Source of the DNA: Paracoccaceae bacterium
Lineage (GTDB): Bacteria; Pseudomonadota; Alphaproteobacteria; Rhodobacterales; Rhodobacteraceae
DNA: 11,658 bases
Assembly (NCBI GenBank): GCA_011523445.1
Contig: WTGT01000153.1
Span: 1-11,658 of the forward strand
Reading direction: 5' to 3'
Shown here: positions 1 to 7,934 of the stretch, one piece after another
Layout: the number at the start of each line of letters is the position of its first letter
How positions within the stretch are numbered: the stretch's first letter is position 1
Translations under genes and position numbers: made by a program
Notes under the pieces: generated by a model
The model's input: the letters and a program-made list of their open reading frames with translations, nothing else
The model's database searches: none
Told to the model about the DNA's origin: nothing

Positions 1-1420
1 TGATTACACACCTTTCCGTCAAGAATGTAATTTCCTGTCCCTGCTCTTGAGCTCTTTTGCCAGAAAACGATATCTGATCTAATTCAGTTACAAATTTAGC
101 TATCCTGCCCTCTTTCTCGATGATCAGCTTGCCCTCCCTGACATCTAGCTTTGCACCAGCGTTAAAATAGCCGCTAAAGATGATTTTTTTTGCCCTGCTA
201 GTAATATCAACAAAGCCACCAGCACCGGCAGTACGATGGGGGTTTAACTTGAGTTTGGAGACATTGACCGATCCATCGGCGGAAACTTGTAGAAAGGAAA
301 GCAATGAAGCATCAAAACCACCGGACTGGAAAAAACTGAACTGGTTTGGAGAGGGCACGAATGCTTCAGCATTGGCAGAACAACCAAATTTAAATCCAAG
401 TAACGGTATTCCCCCTATTGCTCCTTGTTCAATAACCCAGGTCACAGCCCCGTGCCTGTTCTCTTCTATGAGAATGCGGGGAACATTTGCAGAAATTCCA
501 TAACCTATGTTAACAACCCAACCTTCTCTGAGCTCTTGGGCGACTCTACGGGCAATGACTTTGCTTGCATCAAATGGGATTTGTTCCAGGGTATCAATAT
601 CAAGGTTGACTTCACCCGAGATGGTAGGATCGTACTGAGTCGCCGTAGTCTGCAATTGCTCTGGGGCCTCAACGACTACTGTAACAAAAGCTCCGGGTAC
701 ATGTACTTTGTGCGGCAGGGAGGAGGCATTATGGATGATCCTTTTAACCTGAGCAATAACAACACCTCCATTGTTTTTAGCTGCAAGTGCCATTTCCAGC
801 GCTCCCAAGTAAGCACCTTCTTCTTCAAAAGTGAGATTCCCACATGCATCGGATGCTGTTGCCCGGATTATCGCTACATCAGATACGATTGCTGGAAAGT
901 AAAGCCATTCTTCTCCTTCAAATTTAGTTCTTTTGACAATAGGGGTGGATTCAGCTGCTTCATTCATGGCACAGCCCTCCAGTTTCGGGTCAACAAAGGT
1001 ATCCATTCCAACCTTTGTGAGTACCCCGGGACGCTTGGCCGAAGCTTCTCGCAACATGTCAAATATGATTCCTGAAGGAACGTTGTATGCTAATACCTGG
1101 TTCGCAAGTATCATATTCCAAATTGCAGGAGGTTCGGCTTTCGAAGGTCCTGAAGGATACGAACCTCCAATAATTCTGCCCAATAGTCCCTTTTTGGCAA
1201 TATGATCAACTCCCTTGGTTCCGAACATATCACCTGCTGCAATCGGGTGTATTGTTGTCAGGTTTTGAGGGTGGTGCTCCTTGTCAAATCGTCTCCCCAG
1301 AGCCTCTAAAATAAAATCTGGACAACATAAACCACTTGAGGAGTTCACAGCCACAACGGCTTCATCCTGAATAAGTTTTACTGCTTCTTCAGCAGTTCTG
1401 ATCTTGGACATTAATTTCAT
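1..1420 (-). CDS. Acyl-CoA transferase, YdiF/propionate CoA-transferase type (3' end cut by window edge)
   Basis: The minus-strand frame is open from an ATG at 1420 to the window edge, giving 473 codons with no stop. Family members are usually about 510-530 residues, so roughly the last 40-55 residues lie outside. Two CoA-transferase halves are visible. The N-terminal half holds the conserved region around residues 78-92 (GLLGRIIGGSYPS). The C-terminal half starts near residue 283 with the VNIGYGISANVP stretch, and Glu331 in the EQGAIGG motif is at the position of the catalytic glutamate that forms the glutamyl-CoA thioester (about residue 333 in E. coli YdiF). The enzyme would move CoA between an acyl-CoA and a free carboxylic or 3-keto acid in the cytoplasm. 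A second in-frame ATG at 1411 is an alternative start; neither start has a good Shine-Dalgarno. It lies 134 bases after the cupin gene and has its own operator-like palindrome. The substrate is not deducible. Confidence 0.9.
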   Translation of the reverse strand, partial: MKLMSKIRTAEEAVKLIQDEAVVAVNSSSGLCCPDFILEALGRRFDKEHHPQNLTTIHPIAAGDMFGTKGVDHIAKKGLLGRIIGGSYPSGPSKAEPPAIWNMILANQVLAYNVPSGIIFDMLREASAKRPGVLTKVGMDTFVDPKLEGCAMNEAAESTPIVKRTKFEGEEWLYFPAIVSDVAIIRATASDACGNLTFEEEGAYLGALEMALAAKNNGGVVIAQVKRIIHNASSLPHKVHVPGAFVTVVVEAPEQLQTTATQYDPTISGEVNLDIDTLEQIPFDASKVIARRVAQELREGWVVNIGYGISANVPRILIEENRHGAVTWVIEQGAIGGIPLLGFKFGCSANAEAFVPSPNQFSFFQSGGFDASLLSFLQVSADGSVNVSKLKLNPHRTAGAGGFVDITSRAKKIIFSGYFNAGAKLDVREGKLIIEKEGRIAKFVTELDQISFSGKRAQEQGQEITFLTERCVI

Positions 1421-1429
1421 AGCTTTTAT

Positions 1430-1445
1430 GTAACCATTTAGTTAC
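1430..1445. promoter_or_regulatory. Operator-like palindrome before the CoA-transferase gene
   Basis: GTAACCATTTAGTTAC is an imperfect inverted repeat with perfect GTAAC/GTTAC arms, ending 10 bases before the ATG at 1420. Its flank reads TTAGTTACTTAT, and the same 12 bases occur in the palindrome at 7959-7974 before the transporter operon. On the minus strand a TTGATC box (1466-1471) lies 17 bases before TAAGTA (1443-1448), which overlaps the palindrome, so a bound repressor could block a promoter here. The sharing of the motif is seen directly; promoter and repressor are inferred. No regulator gene lies in the window. Confidence 0.5.
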
Positions 1446-1466
1446 TTATTACTTCTTCAAACCCTG

Positions 1467-1502
1467 ATCAAGCAATAGCAAACAGAAATTCTTCTGCTTG
1501 AT
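1467..1502. repeat. Inverted repeat in the gap before the CoA-transferase gene
   Basis: ATCAAGCA (1467-1474) and TGCTTGAT (1495-1502) are perfect 8-base arms around a 20-base loop. A third copy, ATCAAGCA, lies at 1547-1554 next to the cupin stop codon and is followed, like the first, by a TAGC tetranucleotide after one variable base. The middle arm could therefore pair with either outer copy but not both. No T-run follows in the direction of transcription, so this is not a simple terminator. It could be a set of protein-binding half-sites or a processed leader. Confidence 0.4.
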
Positions 1503-1554
1503 AAATTCGAAAAGCTGGGATACCTGACCAATAGCAGAATCTCTTTATCAAGCA

Positions 1555-2121
1555 CTAGCTTGTTGCATCCAAGCTTGTTCGCCAGTCATTCCAGCCAGCT
1601 TCAACTGAAGACAGGGCAGCATGCCATTCGGGCATGGCAAGCCCAGTTGCCGGATCCTTTGCCGGAATGGGTAACATCATGATCCGCTTGCAGGCGTGTA
1701 AGTAATTCTCATCGCTGAGAAATGCCTCCTGGATGTCATCCCAATCACGGCCATCAGGATAGCCACCACACATATGAATATCATCGGATGCATCAATTTT
1801 CTCATGACTCACACCCGCTGGCATGACAATCACATCCCCAGCCTTGATCTGAACGCGTGTCCAACCGCCATCACCAACGGAAAGACTGAATGTCATCCAG
1901 CCAGCAGCGCATCCCAAACACTCATGGGTTGTTGAGTGAAAATGCGCATAATCATAAATGCCTGGGTAGTCCCAGTTGTTCAACCAGCCATTTTCACGAA
2001 ATCGTGCCTTGACAGATTCGGCTCCACCACCGGGAATTGCATTCCGGTGCACAAGAAGTGGAAATCGGCTGTTGGGAATCTTGCCCTGTGGTCTTGAAGT
2101 GTAGAGTTCGGTTTTTATCAT
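1555..2121 (-). CDS. Cupin-domain protein, YjlB family
   Basis: This 188-residue cytoplasmic protein matches both cupin motifs exactly. Motif 1 has G54, H60, H62, E67 and G74 in the pattern G-x5-H-x-H-x4-E-x6-G. Motif 2 has G95, P101, G103 and H106 in G-x5-P-x-G-x2-H. H60, H62, E67 and H106 should bind a metal ion. The layout HFHSTTHE..., VMPAGVSH and the following GGYPDGRDWD resembles the uncharacterised YjlB cupins. The frame extends upstream to 2259, but that part overlaps the dehydrogenase gene; the ATG at 2121 is chosen because AAGGGGAAAGT precedes it. The gene starts 14 bases after the dehydrogenase stop, so it is co-transcribed. A sugar isomerase or ring-opening role would fit a sugar operon, but no reaction is established for this family. 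Confidence 0.85.
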   Translation of the reverse strand: MIKTELYTSRPQGKIPNSRFPLLVHRNAIPGGGAESVKARFRENGWLNNWDYPGIYDYAHFHSTTHECLGCAAGWMTFSLSVGDGGWTRVQIKAGDVIVMPAGVSHEKIDASDDIHMCGGYPDGRDWDDIQEAFLSDENYLHACKRIMMLPIPAKDPATGLAMPEWHAALSSVEAGWNDWRTSLDATS

Positions 2122-2135
2122 ACTTTCCCCTTGGT

Positions 2136-3161
2136 TTACATTACGATTTGAGTCTTGAGATCTTGCGGCCTTTCGTTGATGGTTTCGAAAACGTTCTGAA
2201 TGTCCTCGAGGGCGTAATTTGCTCCGATAAAGGGTTCGGTATTGATCCGATTGTGACAAAGAAGTGTCACCGCATCGTGCATATCTTGTCCCATTCCCGC
2301 AACAGACCCCTTGATTGAATTTTCCTCAAGAATCGTCTGCAGGATATCAAGTTCAAGCGTTTCACCCGGGCCAGTGAGGCCAAAGGCAACAAGATGTCCG
2401 CCTTTGCGAAGTAGCGCTTTGGCGTCGACATAGAGAGATGGATCACCTACGCTTTCAATCACAAAATCGGCTCCACGCCCTTCTGTTGCCATCATCACGG
2501 TTTCGTTGAGATCTTGTGGAAGGACAGCGAAATCGGCTCCGACGGTCTTAGCCATGGCTATGCGTTTCGGGGAAATATCAGAAGCGATAATCGGCGCCAC
2601 CCCGATTGCTCTCAAGAGTTGAACATGAAGATTGCCAATGGGGCCTGCACCAATCACAACGACCGATTCACCGAATGTGATTTGTGCTTTGCGTGCTGCA
2701 CGAATCACGCATGCCAGTGGTTCTGTCAAGGCAAGGGTGGCAATGGATATGTCATTTGGCACGGGAATCACACGATGTGATGGAACGGCAATATATTCTG
2801 CAAATGCCCCATCCATTGTGATTCCGATCTGTTGCATTTCAGGACAATTCAGAATTTCGTTCCTTCGACACCAATAACACCGCATACAGCCAATATTCAT
2901 GTCCACGACAACAGCTTGTCCTTCATGAAGGCCGGTAACGTCAGCCCCAAGTGTCTCTATATGACCACTGAATTCGTGACCAGGAATCATTGGAAGTTTT
3001 TCGGCGGCATAGTTCCCATGAAAAATATGGAGATCAGTCCCGCAAATCCCTGTTCGGGCAATGCGAATGAGCACTTCACCTGATTCTGGTTGTGGGCGTG
3101 GTACCATTTGCACATCAAACCGTCCTGGTTCGACCAAAACGGCAGCACGCATTGCACTCAC
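2136..3161 (-). CDS. Zinc-dependent medium-chain dehydrogenase (sorbitol/threonine dehydrogenase type)
   Basis: The 341-residue protein is a full-length MDR alcohol dehydrogenase. Catalytic zinc ligands are visible as Cys40 (GICGTDLH), His62-Glu63 (GHEFSG) and Glu147 (TEPLAC). The structural zinc site is Cys92, Cys95, Cys98 and Cys106. The Rossmann motif GAGPIG is at 171-176, and Asp195 at the end of the second strand favours NAD over NADP. Such enzymes oxidise a secondary or primary alcohol of polyols, sugars or amino acids. Its place inside a sugar-type transporter operon suggests it oxidises the imported compound or a derivative. The GTG at 3161 overlaps the permease stop by 4 bases; an ATG at 3152, giving MRAAVL, is an equally good start. 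The exact substrate cannot be told from sequence. Confidence 0.9.
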   Translation of the reverse strand: MSAMRAAVLVEPGRFDVQMVPRPQPESGEVLIRIARTGICGTDLHIFHGNYAAEKLPMIPGHEFSGHIETLGADVTGLHEGQAVVVDMNIGCMRCYWCRRNEILNCPEMQQIGITMDGAFAEYIAVPSHRVIPVPNDISIATLALTEPLACVIRAARKAQITFGESVVVIGAGPIGNLHVQLLRAIGVAPIIASDISPKRIAMAKTVGADFAVLPQDLNETVMMATEGRGADFVIESVGDPSLYVDAKALLRKGGHLVAFGLTGPGETLELDILQTILEENSIKGSVAGMGQDMHDAVTLLCHNRINTEPFIGANYALEDIQNVFETINERPQDLKTQIVM

Positions 3162-4102
3162 TTCACAATACCCCGGAGTTTGGAGCGGTCTATGGTCAAT
3201 GTAATTGCAATGATGAGGATGATGCCAAAGACCATCTGTTGTTGGGTTGCATCTACTTCAAGATAGACCATTGCAGCACGAATCACCATCACGATGAGTG
3301 TACCGCACACCGTATTAATAACCCCACCGACACCCCCGGTCAGGGGTGTTCCACCGACTAGGACTGCCACAATGGCCAGCAGGAGAAATCCGTTGGCAAG
3401 CTGGGCATCGCCACCGGAGAGCTTAACTGAAAACATCAGGCCGGCAATGGCAGCAAAGATACCGGATATACAAAAAGCAAGTATCTTAACCCGATTGACA
3501 TTCAGACCCGATGCAACAGCCGCCAACTCGCCTGATCCAACGGCTTTCAAGGCACGCCCGAACGACGTGCGTGTCTGCAGAAACCAGACTAGGAAAACCA
3601 GGACCACGGCAATGATCAACTCATGTGGAATACCCCATGTCTTGCCAAACATCCATCCAAAACTATTATCGCGAAGCGTCGCGTCCATGTAGAGAGCGCG
3701 TTGACCCGATAGCCATTTAGCAACTGAAAGGGCAACAAAACCGATGGCAAGAGTCGAAACAAAGGACGGTACGTAAAATCTTGTAGTTACGTAACCGGAC
3801 AATGTGCCAAAAAGTGCGCCGACACCGATGACTATGAACACTACCCCGATACCAAATTGAGCAAGATAGACAGTTGTAATAACTGTAATCATGTTGGCGA
3901 TTTGCTGAACGCTCAGGTCAATACCACCGATGTAGATTGCGAATGTCATTCCAAGTGCCATGATCAGAAGTGGTACAATATCGGCCATGAGAATGATCAT
4001 TCCTGCTGGAGAGAAGAAACCCGGATTGGCAATTCCAACAATGATTGTCAGCATAACCAAGGTGATCCAGGGAAAGTACGGTTTCAAGAACTTAAAAGAC
4101 AT
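3158..4102 (-). CDS. Sugar-type ABC transporter permease 2 (RbsC-like)
   Basis: This is a very hydrophobic 314-residue inner-membrane protein of the BPD_transp_2 family (RbsC/MglC/XylH type), with about 8-10 predicted membrane segments. It carries the family's YIGGIDLS motif near residues 57-63 and the ATPase-contact region FGRALKAVGSGELAAVASGL near 181-200. Near residues 250-260 is a glycine-rich GGTPLTGGVGG stretch. It should pair with permease 1 as a heterodimeric channel driven by the ATPase. The ATG at 4102 is chosen, 8 bases after the ATPase stop; a TTG at 4114 in the same frame overlaps that stop by 4 bases and would add 4 residues. Neither has a clear ribosome binding site, which suggests translational coupling. 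Its end overlaps the dehydrogenase start. Confidence 0.9.
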   Translation of the reverse strand: MSFKFLKPYFPWITLVMLTIIVGIANPGFFSPAGMIILMADIVPLLIMALGMTFAIYIGGIDLSVQQIANMITVITTVYLAQFGIGVVFIVIGVGALFGTLSGYVTTRFYVPSFVSTLAIGFVALSVAKWLSGQRALYMDATLRDNSFGWMFGKTWGIPHELIIAVVLVFLVWFLQTRTSFGRALKAVGSGELAAVASGLNVNRVKILAFCISGIFAAIAGLMFSVKLSGGDAQLANGFLLLAIVAVLVGGTPLTGGVGGVINTVCGTLIVMVIRAAMVYLEVDATQQQMVFGIILIIAITLTIDRSKLRGIVK

Positions 4103-4110
4103 GATACAAC

Positions 4111-5616
4111 TCAAATCATATGGTGGACAAGGTCGTAAAGTGAGGGCTTGGAGCCGGGTTTGCAGTAGAATCCCTTCTGGAATTCTCCGTCCTTCAGAAC
4201 CATAATCGTATGTGATAGTCCAATGGCTTCTTCCAGCGTGTCGGCAACAAGCAGGATACCGATACCATTATCCGACATTTCGCGGATCATTTCATAGACA
4301 TCTTCCTTTGCGCCGATATCAAGCCCTCGGGTTGGGTGATCAAGCAGGATAATTTCCGATCCACCAGATCGCCATTTCGCCAGTACTATCTTCTGCTGGT
4401 TGCCACCGGAGAGATCTCCGCAATCCTTGTAAACTGAAGGTGTTTTTATACCCAGTCGTTCAACCCAGGTGGTTGCAAGTGATTTTTCCTTTGGTACATT
4501 CATGACACCTAGGTATCGAAAATTCTGTAACTGGGAGAGTGTCATGTTTTCGTAGACGTTCATCCCGTTAACGATCCCTTCAACCTTGCGCTCCCGTGGG
4601 ACATAACCGATACTACGGCTCACGCCGGCAGTTGCCGAAAAATGTGTGACCCTTTCCCCCTTGATCTTGACTGAACCCGAAGTGCATTGTTCCATGCCAT
4701 ACAAGGTCCGCAGAATACCCTCACGGCCTGATCCTTCCGTTCCCACAAGGGTCAGGACCTCACCGGCATGAAGGTCAAAGGAAATATTCCGATAGACGCC
4801 ATCAAGACTAACATTGTCGAACGTGACAAGAACTTCCGATGAGTTGTATGGTTTTTGCTTTTGCTCCCTGTAGTATTCCTTGTCAATATCGCGTCCAACC
4901 ATCTTGTGCTGGATTGCATTGACTTCGGCTTCATCATGTTGAACAACATCCACGATTTTGCCGTCTTTCATGACATAGATTCGGTCAGACAACTCAAGAA
5001 CCTCGTCAATTCTATGGCTTATAAAGATGAACGATGCACGCTTTGTCAGATCTCGGACAATCTGGAATAGGAGATTAACCTCTTCTTCGGCAAGCACCGA
5101 AGTTGGCTCGTCAAGCAGGATCACGAGGTGCCCTTCAATTCGTTCTTCCAAGGTCAGAACCTTGGCCAATTCGACCAGTTGGCGCTGGCCAAAGGATAAT
5201 TCCATTGTGATGGTATTTGGGTCAATATCAAGCTTGACCTTGGCCAATTGCTCTTTGGCGGCAACTGACATTGCTTGCCAATTGATAACTCCAAATTTGA
5301 CAAATTGATTCTCATAACCGAGAAAAATATTTTCCATTACTGTCAGGTTTGGAATCAGGGATTGTTCCTGAAAGACCATCCCGATACCGTTATCCATTGC
5401 TTGGCGTGGGTTTTGAAAACGGACTGGCTTGCCATCAATTTCGATTGTGCCACCATCGGGTTGATAGGCTCCATAGATGATCTTCATCAAGGTTGATTTA
5501 CCAGCACCATTTTCACCGACCAGACCAACGATTTCGCCTCTATGGATATGAAAATCAACATCCTGCAGGGCATGAACACCAGGGAAGTGTTTGTCAATTG
5601 TCTTGAGTTCGAACAT
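4111..5616 (-). CDS. Sugar ABC transporter ATPase with two nucleotide-binding domains (RbsA/MglA-like)
   Basis: The 501-residue protein has two fused ABC ATPase domains, the usual size for this family. Domain 1 is complete: Walker A GENGAGKST (34-42), Q-loop Gln83, signature LSFGQ (140-144), Walker B LLDEP with Asp169-Glu170, and switch His201. Domain 2 is degenerate: the Walker A place reads GTEGSGRE (292-299) with Arg298 where lysine is usual; the signature LSGGNQQK (402-409) is intact; Walker B reads LLDHP, with His427 replacing the catalytic glutamate. A degenerate second Walker A is common in RbsA relatives, but loss of the glutamate adds to it. One functional hydrolysis site is expected. 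It energises import through permeases 1 and 2. A weak AGGGTA lies 6 bases before the ATG; the upstream permease stops 10 bases before it. Confidence 0.95.
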   Translation of the reverse strand: MFELKTIDKHFPGVHALQDVDFHIHRGEIVGLVGENGAGKSTLMKIIYGAYQPDGGTIEIDGKPVRFQNPRQAMDNGIGMVFQEQSLIPNLTVMENIFLGYENQFVKFGVINWQAMSVAAKEQLAKVKLDIDPNTITMELSFGQRQLVELAKVLTLEERIEGHLVILLDEPTSVLAEEEVNLLFQIVRDLTKRASFIFISHRIDEVLELSDRIYVMKDGKIVDVVQHDEAEVNAIQHKMVGRDIDKEYYREQKQKPYNSSEVLVTFDNVSLDGVYRNISFDLHAGEVLTLVGTEGSGREGILRTLYGMEQCTSGSVKIKGERVTHFSATAGVSRSIGYVPRERKVEGIVNGMNVYENMTLSQLQNFRYLGVMNVPKEKSLATTWVERLGIKTPSVYKDCGDLSGGNQQKIVLAKWRSGGSEIILLDHPTRGLDIGAKEDVYEMIREMSDNGIGILLVADTLEEAIGLSHTIMVLKDGEFQKGFYCKPGSKPSLYDLVHHMI

Positions 5617-5626
5617 CGATATTACC

Positions 5627-6670
5627 CTATTTCACGAAGCTTATTGTCTTGCGATTGGTTGATAACACGACCGCCGTAATTACGAGGACACCTAGGACGC
5701 CATCCTGCAACCAGTTTGGAAGGCCGATAACAACCATGCCATTATTGATGACATTCACAATCAGGACGCCGACAAGCGTATTCAGAACTCCACCAATTCC
5801 ACCCCACAGTGCTGTCCCACCTACGACAACGGCAGTTATCGAAATAAACATGAAATTATTGCCCGTAGCGGTTTCTGCAATGCCGATTCGTCCGACAGCC
5901 ATCAGCGCACCCAGAGCAAAGAAAATACCTGCAAGGGTAAATCCCATGATCCGAACACGCGACACATTGAGACCGCTTGCAATAGCCAGCTCTTCACCAC
6001 CACCAACGGCATAAAAGTTTCGACCTAGTGTTGTACGGGATTGGATAAACCATGCCACCAAAAGTGCCAGCAGTGCGACATAACACATTATCGGGAAGTT
6101 TAGCCATCGAACGGTCAATAGCGAGCGAAAGAGTTCATCCTCAACCCGTATGCGATCACCACCTGTCAAAACCAGGGCAAATCCTGTTCCAACAAAACCC
6201 ATTGCTAGTGACACCATGAATGACGGGACTCTGAACATTACATGAATGACCCCATTGATGAAGCCCATGATCCCACCCACAACCAACGCAACGGGAATCG
6301 CTAGCCAAGCCCAACTTGCCAGTGTTCCGCCCAAAGCAATAAATACAAAAGCAAATATGACCGCACTGACTGAGACCGTTCCCTCCATGGAAAGGTCAAT
6401 TGATCCCATGATGATTATGAATGTCACACCAATGGCAACCATCAGCCCAGGTGTTGCTGCAACTGCTATACGAGATGCATTGCGTATGGAGAAAAAGCGT
6501 GAGTCTATAAGGTAGATGTGGTCTTTGCCTCGCTGAAAATCCTCAAGCCATTCAAATATCGGAAACAGCAAGACCAATGAAGCCAGTACAAAAAGCGGCG
6601 CCCACTTCAGAATGATATTACGCAAAGTGTCTATGATTGGGCTGTTACCAACCGTCATGAAATCAGCCAT
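5627..6670 (-). CDS. Sugar-type ABC transporter permease 1 (RbsC-like)
   Basis: This 347-residue membrane protein belongs to the same BPD_transp_2 family as permease 2. It has a short cytoplasmic N-terminus, a first membrane segment near residues 24-40 and about eight more. The MGSIDLS motif is near 88-94, and the LGRNFYAVGGGEELAIASGL region near 215-234 should contact the ATPase. The glycine-rich GGTALWGGIGG lies near 284-294. Having two different permease genes flanking one ATPase gene is typical of a heterodimeric sugar or nucleoside-type importer. The ATG at 6670 has a strong GGGGAGG site 4 bases upstream. It lies 115 bases after the binding-protein gene, with a strong hairpin in between. 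Confidence 0.9.
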   Translation of the reverse strand: MADFMTVGNSPIIDTLRNIILKWAPLFVLASLVLLFPIFEWLEDFQRGKDHIYLIDSRFFSIRNASRIAVAATPGLMVAIGVTFIIIMGSIDLSMEGTVSVSAVIFAFVFIALGGTLASWAWLAIPVALVVGGIMGFINGVIHVMFRVPSFMVSLAMGFVGTGFALVLTGGDRIRVEDELFRSLLTVRWLNFPIMCYVALLALLVAWFIQSRTTLGRNFYAVGGGEELAIASGLNVSRVRIMGFTLAGIFFALGALMAVGRIGIAETATGNNFMFISITAVVVGGTALWGGIGGVLNTLVGVLIVNVINNGMVVIGLPNWLQDGVLGVLVITAVVLSTNRKTISFVK

Positions 6671-6743
6671 TCACCTCCCCGATACAAACACTTTGGCGTC
6701 AAAACTACTTCATAATTAATAATGATGATTCGGTCAAGTTCAG

Positions 6744-6770
6744 AGGTACGGCAGTTGTAATGCCGTACCT
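6744..6770 (-). repeat. Intercistronic stem-loop after the binding-protein gene
   Basis: AGGTACGGCA (6744-6753) and TGCCGTACCT (6761-6770) form a perfect 10-base stem with a 7-base loop. It begins 16 bases after the binding-protein stop codon. In the minus-strand transcript no T-run follows, so it is not a standard intrinsic terminator. Hairpins in this position in importer operons usually protect the upstream message from 3' decay or cause partial termination, giving more binding protein than membrane components. That role is inferred here. Confidence 0.6.
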
Positions 6771-6785
6771 TCAAGTAGATTTAGA

Positions 6786-7895
6786 TCACTTGTACATGAT
6801 CTGCCCATTGGATGGACCCCAGAAATCAGTCCAGTCATAAGTTGGGACGTTTTCAAGGTAATTGGCCTTGAACTCCAATGCATCATCAGGAGTGATGAAG
6901 ATTGTTGGTCCATAGAACTCCCGATGCTCATGTGGTTCTTCAGAAGGCTTGAAGTGACCGACAGCAGCATGATAAGCCAGAGATGCTGTAATACCACCTC
7001 CCCAATGCGGGTTTGTGAACACTGTTGCAAGGATCTTGCCCTGAGCAACGAGGTCTACGGCCTGAGGATTCCCGTCGTAAGTCACAATGGGAATATCCAT
7101 TCCCTCGGCACGCAAGGCTTCGAGAACGCCATAACCAATAGTGTCATTAGCACAGTGCACGCCGGAGATTTCGTCACCATAACGTGTAATAAAGCCCTGC
7201 ATAACCTGGTTTGCCTTCTGGGTATCCCAGTCTGCCGGCTGAGCATCAAGCAACTCAACATCAGGATAATCTTTCAGTGCATTCTTGAGACCATCAAGAC
7301 GTTCAATGGCCGGATTGTTGGATGCAATCCCGCCGAGGTGAACAACGCCACCTTTACCTCCGATAGCATCAAGAAGGATGCGAGCCGTTTGTTCAGCTGG
7401 ACCTTCATCTGACCAGCTCATATGGCTGACATAATTATCACCAAAATCCCATGGATGTAAATCATCGGTCTTGTTCCAGAGTGTTGAGACATATGCTCCT
7501 GCGTCAACGCAAGCTTCCACAACAGGGCGGGCATTAGGTGCATCATTGGTATCAATGGCCAAGGCTAGCTCACCATTTGTCTTGGCGAGTAGGGCCTTCA
7601 CGTCTGCAAGAGATTTTTCCGAAGAACCTTCATTAATCAGATGGGTCAGAAAATCCTTTGATTTGCCGAGGCTTTCAACGAATGCTTCACCACCTGATAC
7701 GATTTCATTCCAATAGGGATTTGTCCTGTTGCGATAACTCCAGGCAATTGTGGGGTCGCTATACGTTGCAGCCATGGTTGGGGAAGGCCCAAACATGCGC
7801 ATCGCAGCTGCCCCAGAGATCCCATATGCACTCGCAAGAAGAAAATTCCTACGCGAAAGGGTCTCTGCTTCAATAAACTTTTTGATAAAAGACAT
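6786..7895 (-). CDS. Periplasmic sugar-binding protein of the ABC importer, Tat-exported
   Basis: The 369-residue protein is of the ribose-binding type (periplasmic binding protein, Peripla_BP_4 class). Its N-terminus carries a twin-arginine signal, SRRNFLL at residues 14-20, then a moderately hydrophobic stretch and a likely signal-peptidase site after TMAA (about residue 43), so it should be exported folded. Mature features include the early IAWSYRNRTNPYW segment, the CANDTIGYGVLEAL segment of the second lobe and the nearby VTYDGNPQAVDLV ligand-pocket region. No lipobox is present. It captures the substrate in the periplasm and delivers it to permeases 1 and 2. It is first in the operon, with AGGAG 7 bases before the ATG. 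Ligand identity is unknown; aromatic residues near the mature N-terminus would suit a sugar or polyol. Confidence 0.92.
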   Translation of the reverse strand: MSFIKKFIEAETLSRRNFLLASAYGISGAAAMRMFGPSPTMAATYSDPTIAWSYRNRTNPYWNEIVSGGEAFVESLGKSKDFLTHLINEGSSEKSLADVKALLAKTNGELALAIDTNDAPNARPVVEACVDAGAYVSTLWNKTDDLHPWDFGDNYVSHMSWSDEGPAEQTARILLDAIGGKGGVVHLGGIASNNPAIERLDGLKNALKDYPDVELLDAQPADWDTQKANQVMQGFITRYGDEISGVHCANDTIGYGVLEALRAEGMDIPIVTYDGNPQAVDLVAQGKILATVFTNPHWGGGITASLAYHAAVGHFKPSEEPHEHREFYGPTIFITPDDALEFKANYLENVPTYDWTDFWGPSNGQIMYK

Positions 7896-7934
7896 ATTTC
7901 ACTCCTCTCTAATATTATTTATCCAAAGGGATGT

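Noticed and set aside
425..1075. Long plus-strand open frame of 216 codons
   Set aside because: It lies antisense to the CoA-transferase frame, which carries the family motifs; its translation is rich in Cys, Ser and Phe with no recognisable domain and no ribosome binding site.
2122..2259. N-terminal extension of the cupin frame up to 2259
   Set aside because: The added 46 residues overlap the end of the dehydrogenase gene in another frame, are Arg/Gln-rich without homology, and the ATG at 2121 has a good ribosome binding site.
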